From positions 1 to 8,908 of the forward strand of contig RFJM01000214.1 of assembly GCA_003694905.1 (NCBI GenBank): 8,908 nucleotides of DNA, in the 5' to 3' direction. The notes under the pieces were generated by a model that saw nothing but the letters and a program-made list of their open reading frames with translations, was not told the origin of the DNA and ran no database searches. Numbering within the stretch: position 1 is the stretch's first letter; each line of letters starts with the position of its first letter. Shown here in pieces: positions 6,562-8,908 of the stretch. This DNA is from Caldilineae bacterium. Lineage in GTDB: Bacteria > Chloroflexota > Anaerolineae > J102. Made by a program: the position numbers and the translations under genes.

Positions 6562-8349
6562 CTATTCGGCCTGGGCCAGGTGGGCCAGTAGCCGCTCTCG
6601 TTCCTGCTCCACGATCTCGGGGTCTAGCTTCTTGTAGAGGGGCTCGGGCTTCTGCAATTTCTGGCCGGGCGGCAGGGTTGTCGGCTCCCAGCGTGCTTCC
6701 AGCTGACTGCCATCGTAGCGCAGCACGGGGCGAGTACCTCGCGCATCGCTGACCTCGTCGATATACAATCGGCCGAAGATGTCGCCTTCATAGCCCAGGT
6801 AGCGATGGAGCTTCTGTGTTGTGAAGGGGAGGAAAGGATTGAGCAGCACCTTGAGGCGGTCGATGACCTGCAAGGTGACGTAGATGGTCGTGGCCGCAGC
6901 CTGCGGATCGCTCTTGATCTGGTTCCAGGGGGCCTTTTCGTTGAGATAGCGGTTGGCACTATGGGCCAGTTCCATGGCCTTGGTCAGCGCGATCTTGAGA
7001 CGTACCGCGTCGATCTCGGCGCCTACACGGTCGAAGGCTGCTTCCGATTCCGCCAGCAAGGCCTGGTCCACGGCATCCAGGGGACCCGGTTCGGGCACCC
7101 GCGCCTCGAAGCGCTTGTAGGCGAAACCAACCGTACGATTCACCAGGTTGCCCCAGGTCGCGACCAACTCGTCGTTGTTTCTACGCAGGAATTCGTCCCA
7201 GGTGAAGTTGACATCACGCGTCTCGGGCGCGTTGATGGTGAGGGCATAGCGCAAGGGGTCGGGATCGTAGCGGCTGAGGAAATCGGGCAGGTCGATGGTC
7301 CAGCGCCGGCTTGTGCTGATCTTCTTGTCCTCGATGTTGAGATACTCGTTGGCCGGCACATCATAGGGCAGGTTTAGCCCGCGACCGTCGGCGATGAGCA
7401 TGGCGGGCCAGATGATGGCGTGGAAAGGAATGTTGTCCTTGCCGATGAAGTAGAGGGACTTCACCGAGGGGTCCAGCCACCAGTCCTTCCAGGCTTCAGG
7501 CTTCCCTTCCAGAGCGCAGACTTCGCGCGTGGCGCTGAAGTAGCCCTGCACCGCATCGTACCATACGTAGATGACCTTGTCTTCGAAACCCTCGACGGGA
7601 ACGCTGATACCCCAGTCGATGTCACGCGTGATGGCACGACCTCGCAGTTCTCCACTCTCCGCCTGCTGTTTGGCATAGTTGTAGACGGCCGGCCGCCAGT
7701 GGCTCTTGTTGCCGTCGTTCAGCCAGGCGACAAGATGGGGGGCGGCTTTGGCCAGATCGAAGAAGAAGTGCTCGGTTTCCCGTACTTCGATCTGGCTCTG
7801 CCCGCAGATCTTGCAGCGAGGATTGATCAGCTCTACGGCATCATAGATATTCCCGCAATTGTCGCACTGGTCGCCTCGCGCATCCGCGTAGCCGCAGATA
7901 GGGCAGGTACCCTCGATGTAGCGGTCGGCGAGAAAGCGCTGGTCGATCAGGCAATAGGGCTGTTGCTGGGTGTCACGGTAGAGATAGCCGTTCTTGAGGT
8001 GGTTGAGAAACAGCTCGTGGGTGACGTCCCAGTGATTCTGTGTGTCGGTGTGGGTGAAGAGATCGAAACTCAGTCCCAAGTCCTTGAAGGACTGGACGAA
8101 GCGTGCGTGGTAGTAAGCAACGATCTCGGCGTTGCTGACGCCTTTCTTGGCTGCAGCGACGGTCACCGGCGTGCCGTGAGTATCCGATCCCGAGACCATG
8201 CGCACTTCATTGCCGCGCAGGCGTTGGTAGCGGGCGTAGATATCGGGCGGAAGGTAGGCTCCGGCGACATGGCCGAGATGGCGGTCACCGCTGGCGTAGG
8301 GCCAGGCAACACAAACGAGATGTTTTTCGGGTTGGGGATTGACAGACAT
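6562..8349 (-). CDS. metG: Methionyl-tRNA synthetase
   Basis: 595-residue class I aminoacyl-tRNA synthetase that charges tRNA-Met, cytosolic. The ATP-binding HIGH signature reads HLGH (24-27), followed by the SGSDTHGTP substrate region. The zinc insertion has six cysteines (C149/C152, C162/C165, C179/C182). The KMSKS loop reads KISTS (343-347), a variant seen in many archaeal and some bacterial MetRS. The helical anticodon-binding domain follows (NDELVATWGNLVNR onward). The protein ends soon after it, so the C-terminal Trbp111-like tRNA-binding domain of longer MetRS is absent. I chose the ATG at 8349 because AAGGAG (8358-8363) lies 8 nt upstream and MSVNPQPEKHLV leads directly into the first strand. 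The frame is open for 133 more codons, but these are proline-rich, not family-like, and contain the promoter. First gene of a four-gene operon. Confidence 0.97.
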   Translation of the reverse strand: MSVNPQPEKHLVCVAWPYASGDRHLGHVAGAYLPPDIYARYQRLRGNEVRMVSGSDTHGTPVTVAAAKKGVSNAEIVAYYHARFVQSFKDLGLSFDLFTHTDTQNHWDVTHELFLNHLKNGYLYRDTQQQPYCLIDQRFLADRYIEGTCPICGYADARGDQCDNCGNIYDAVELINPRCKICGQSQIEVRETEHFFFDLAKAAPHLVAWLNDGNKSHWRPAVYNYAKQQAESGELRGRAITRDIDWGISVPVEGFEDKVIYVWYDAVQGYFSATREVCALEGKPEAWKDWWLDPSVKSLYFIGKDNIPFHAIIWPAMLIADGRGLNLPYDVPANEYLNIEDKKISTSRRWTIDLPDFLSRYDPDPLRYALTINAPETRDVNFTWDEFLRRNNDELVATWGNLVNRTVGFAYKRFEARVPEPGPLDAVDQALLAESEAAFDRVGAEIDAVRLKIALTKAMELAHSANRYLNEKAPWNQIKSDPQAAATTIYVTLQVIDRLKVLLNPFLPFTTQKLHRYLGYEGDIFGRLYIDEVSDARGTRPVLRYDGSQLEARWEPTTLPPGQKLQKPEPLYKKLDPEIVEQERERLLAHLAQAE

Positions 8350-8684
8350 AAGAAAAGCTCCTTGGGTCGAACCAGGGTATTTCGGCAAGGGTATGCCGGC
8401 GATAAGAGACAACACATCACGACCTGTAGGACCTTGCCCTCGAGGAAGAGGGACGAGGCCCAAACGGACAGGTTCCGGTGTCAGCGGCGGGAGGGTATGA
8501 GACGGTGGGGGAAGCCCCCCATCTTGCCCTTGGCAGCCGACACCCAGCGTTGCAGCAGAATACCTGGTTGACCAACGAGCAGGTCGAACATGCCGGGATG
8601 AAACTGGGAATTGAGTTAGATTCGTGCTATGCCCCAATCGGGCAAAATGCTGTCGGAGGGGTAAAACCCACCGGCAACCACTGG
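8350..8684 (-). ncRNA. Structured 5' leader of metG, about 335 nt, possible cis-regulatory RNA
   Basis: Between the predicted transcription start (about 8684) and the metG ATG lies a long leader. Minus-strand stems seen by eye: an outer 9-bp stem (8536-8544 with 8477-8485, one G-U pair) enclosing a GC hairpin (8507-8511 with 8515-8519); a two-part stem (8456-8461 with 8429-8434, and 8448-8452 with 8437-8441, loop 8442-8447); and a 5-bp stem (8394-8398 with 8383-8387) ahead of the ribosome binding site. The G-U pairs work only on the minus-strand RNA. MetRS genes are often T-box or SAM-riboswitch controlled, but I find neither the T-box core AGGGTGGNACC nor a SAM-I core. A 36-codon reading frame (8591-8481) lacks a ribosome binding site. 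Confidence 0.4.
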
Positions 8685-8690
8685 ATTGAA

Positions 8691-8719
8691 ATTGTAGCAC
8701 AGAGGAGGAGACCCGCCAA
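8691..8719 (-). promoter_or_regulatory. Extended -10 sigma70-type promoter of the metG operon
   Basis: On the minus strand, TTGGCG (8714-8719) and TACAAT (8691-8696) are separated by 17 nt, and TGC directly precedes the -10 hexamer (extended -10). The -10 matches 5 of 6 consensus positions. The predicted start near 8684 rules out the longer in-frame metG start at 8748. Confidence 0.65.
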
Positions 8720-8908
8720 CATCGCAGCGGGGACGGGGTGTGTTTCAATTTGGGGGCAGCTCGCGGGCGGCGCCCCCCGGAAACGTCGCAGCCACACCCA
8801 ACCGAACACCCCCCTACCGCTTCGGCTTGCCGTGTCGTGCCGTGTGGTCATGTTTGCGGACAGGCTGGAAAGCCTGTCCCACATGCAGCCCGGCCCGAGA
8901 AGCTGAAA
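8720..8908. other. Intergenic edge region upstream of the metG promoter
   Basis: I see no gene-like coding. The region holds a GC hairpin (gggggc 8752-8757 with gccccc 8772-8777, 14-nt loop), an 8-bp direct repeat tgccgtgt with a 10-nt period (8828-8835 and 8838-8845), and the perfect hairpin at 8858-8879. Confidence 0.5.
8858..8879. repeat. Perfect 9-bp inverted repeat with GGAA tetraloop
   Basis: ggacaggct (8858-8866) and agcctgtcc (8871-8879) pair perfectly around ggaa, a GNRA-type tetraloop on the plus strand. There is no T-tract on either side. The shape resembles dispersed intergenic palindromes of REP type, but only one copy is visible here, so repeat status is an inference. Confidence 0.5.

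Noticed and set aside
7420..8571. 383-codon open frame on the plus strand opposite metG
   Set aside because: Antisense shadow of metG; composition is that of reverse-frame translation.
8481..8591. 36-codon reading frame in the metG leader (possible leader peptide)
   Set aside because: No ribosome binding site and no run of Met codons, so an attenuation peptide is not supported.
8350..8684. T-box or SAM riboswitch for metG
   Set aside because: I looked for the T-box core and the SAM-I conserved core on the minus strand and found neither.
8350..8748. 133-codon in-frame N-terminal extension of metG from an ATG at 8748
   Set aside because: It starts upstream of the likely -10 (8691-8696), is Pro/Ser/Arg-rich and unlike any MetRS, while the ATG at 8349 has an ideal ribosome binding site.

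Overview
GC-rich bacterial chromosomal window with seven protein genes, one of them cut by the window edge. I saw no tRNA, rRNA, CRISPR array, insertion sequence or phage gene. The gene set points to an anaerobic or facultative bacterium: a pyruvate:ferredoxin oxidoreductase (PFOR), a MgtE Mg2+ transporter, a short MetRS with a KISTS-type signature, a zincin-like minimal metallopeptidase and a DsrE-family protein. My best guess is Chloroflexota (Anaerolineae- or Caldilineae-like). That is an inference from protein style only, and no phylogeny was run.

Layout. (1) Positions 1-522, minus strand: the N-terminal 174 residues of mgtE, which runs off the left edge. (2) Positions 523-978: a divergent intergenic region with candidate promoters in both directions and a leader of about 180 nt on the plus side. 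(3) Positions 979-5110, plus strand: a two-gene PFOR operon. The first protein holds PFOR domains I-II-III followed by a C-terminal tandem CBS (Bateman) module. The second holds the domain IV-like linker, the two-cluster ferredoxin domain and the TPP-binding domain with the proximal-cluster cysteines. Together they carry every catalytic and cluster residue I could map from memory of the Desulfovibrio africanus enzyme. (4) Positions 5111-5302: a convergent intergenic region with one perfect 11-bp-stem hairpin and one imperfect hairpin. (5) Positions 5303-8349, minus strand: a probable four-gene operon in the order metG, zincin-like metallopeptidase, YedF-like DsrE protein, four-helix membrane protein, with gaps of 16, 66 and 43 nt. 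(6) Positions 8350-8908: a strong-looking extended -10 promoter for metG, a structured leader of about 335 nt, and an edge region with a perfect 9-bp hairpin.

The most interesting item is the PFOR. The normally single long chain is split exactly at the domain III/IV boundary, and an adenosyl-ligand-type CBS pair sits on the new C-terminus. This suggests allosteric (energy- or cofactor-sensing) control of pyruvate/acetyl-CoA interconversion. The second item is the long metG leader, which has paired stems but no recognisable T-box sequence.
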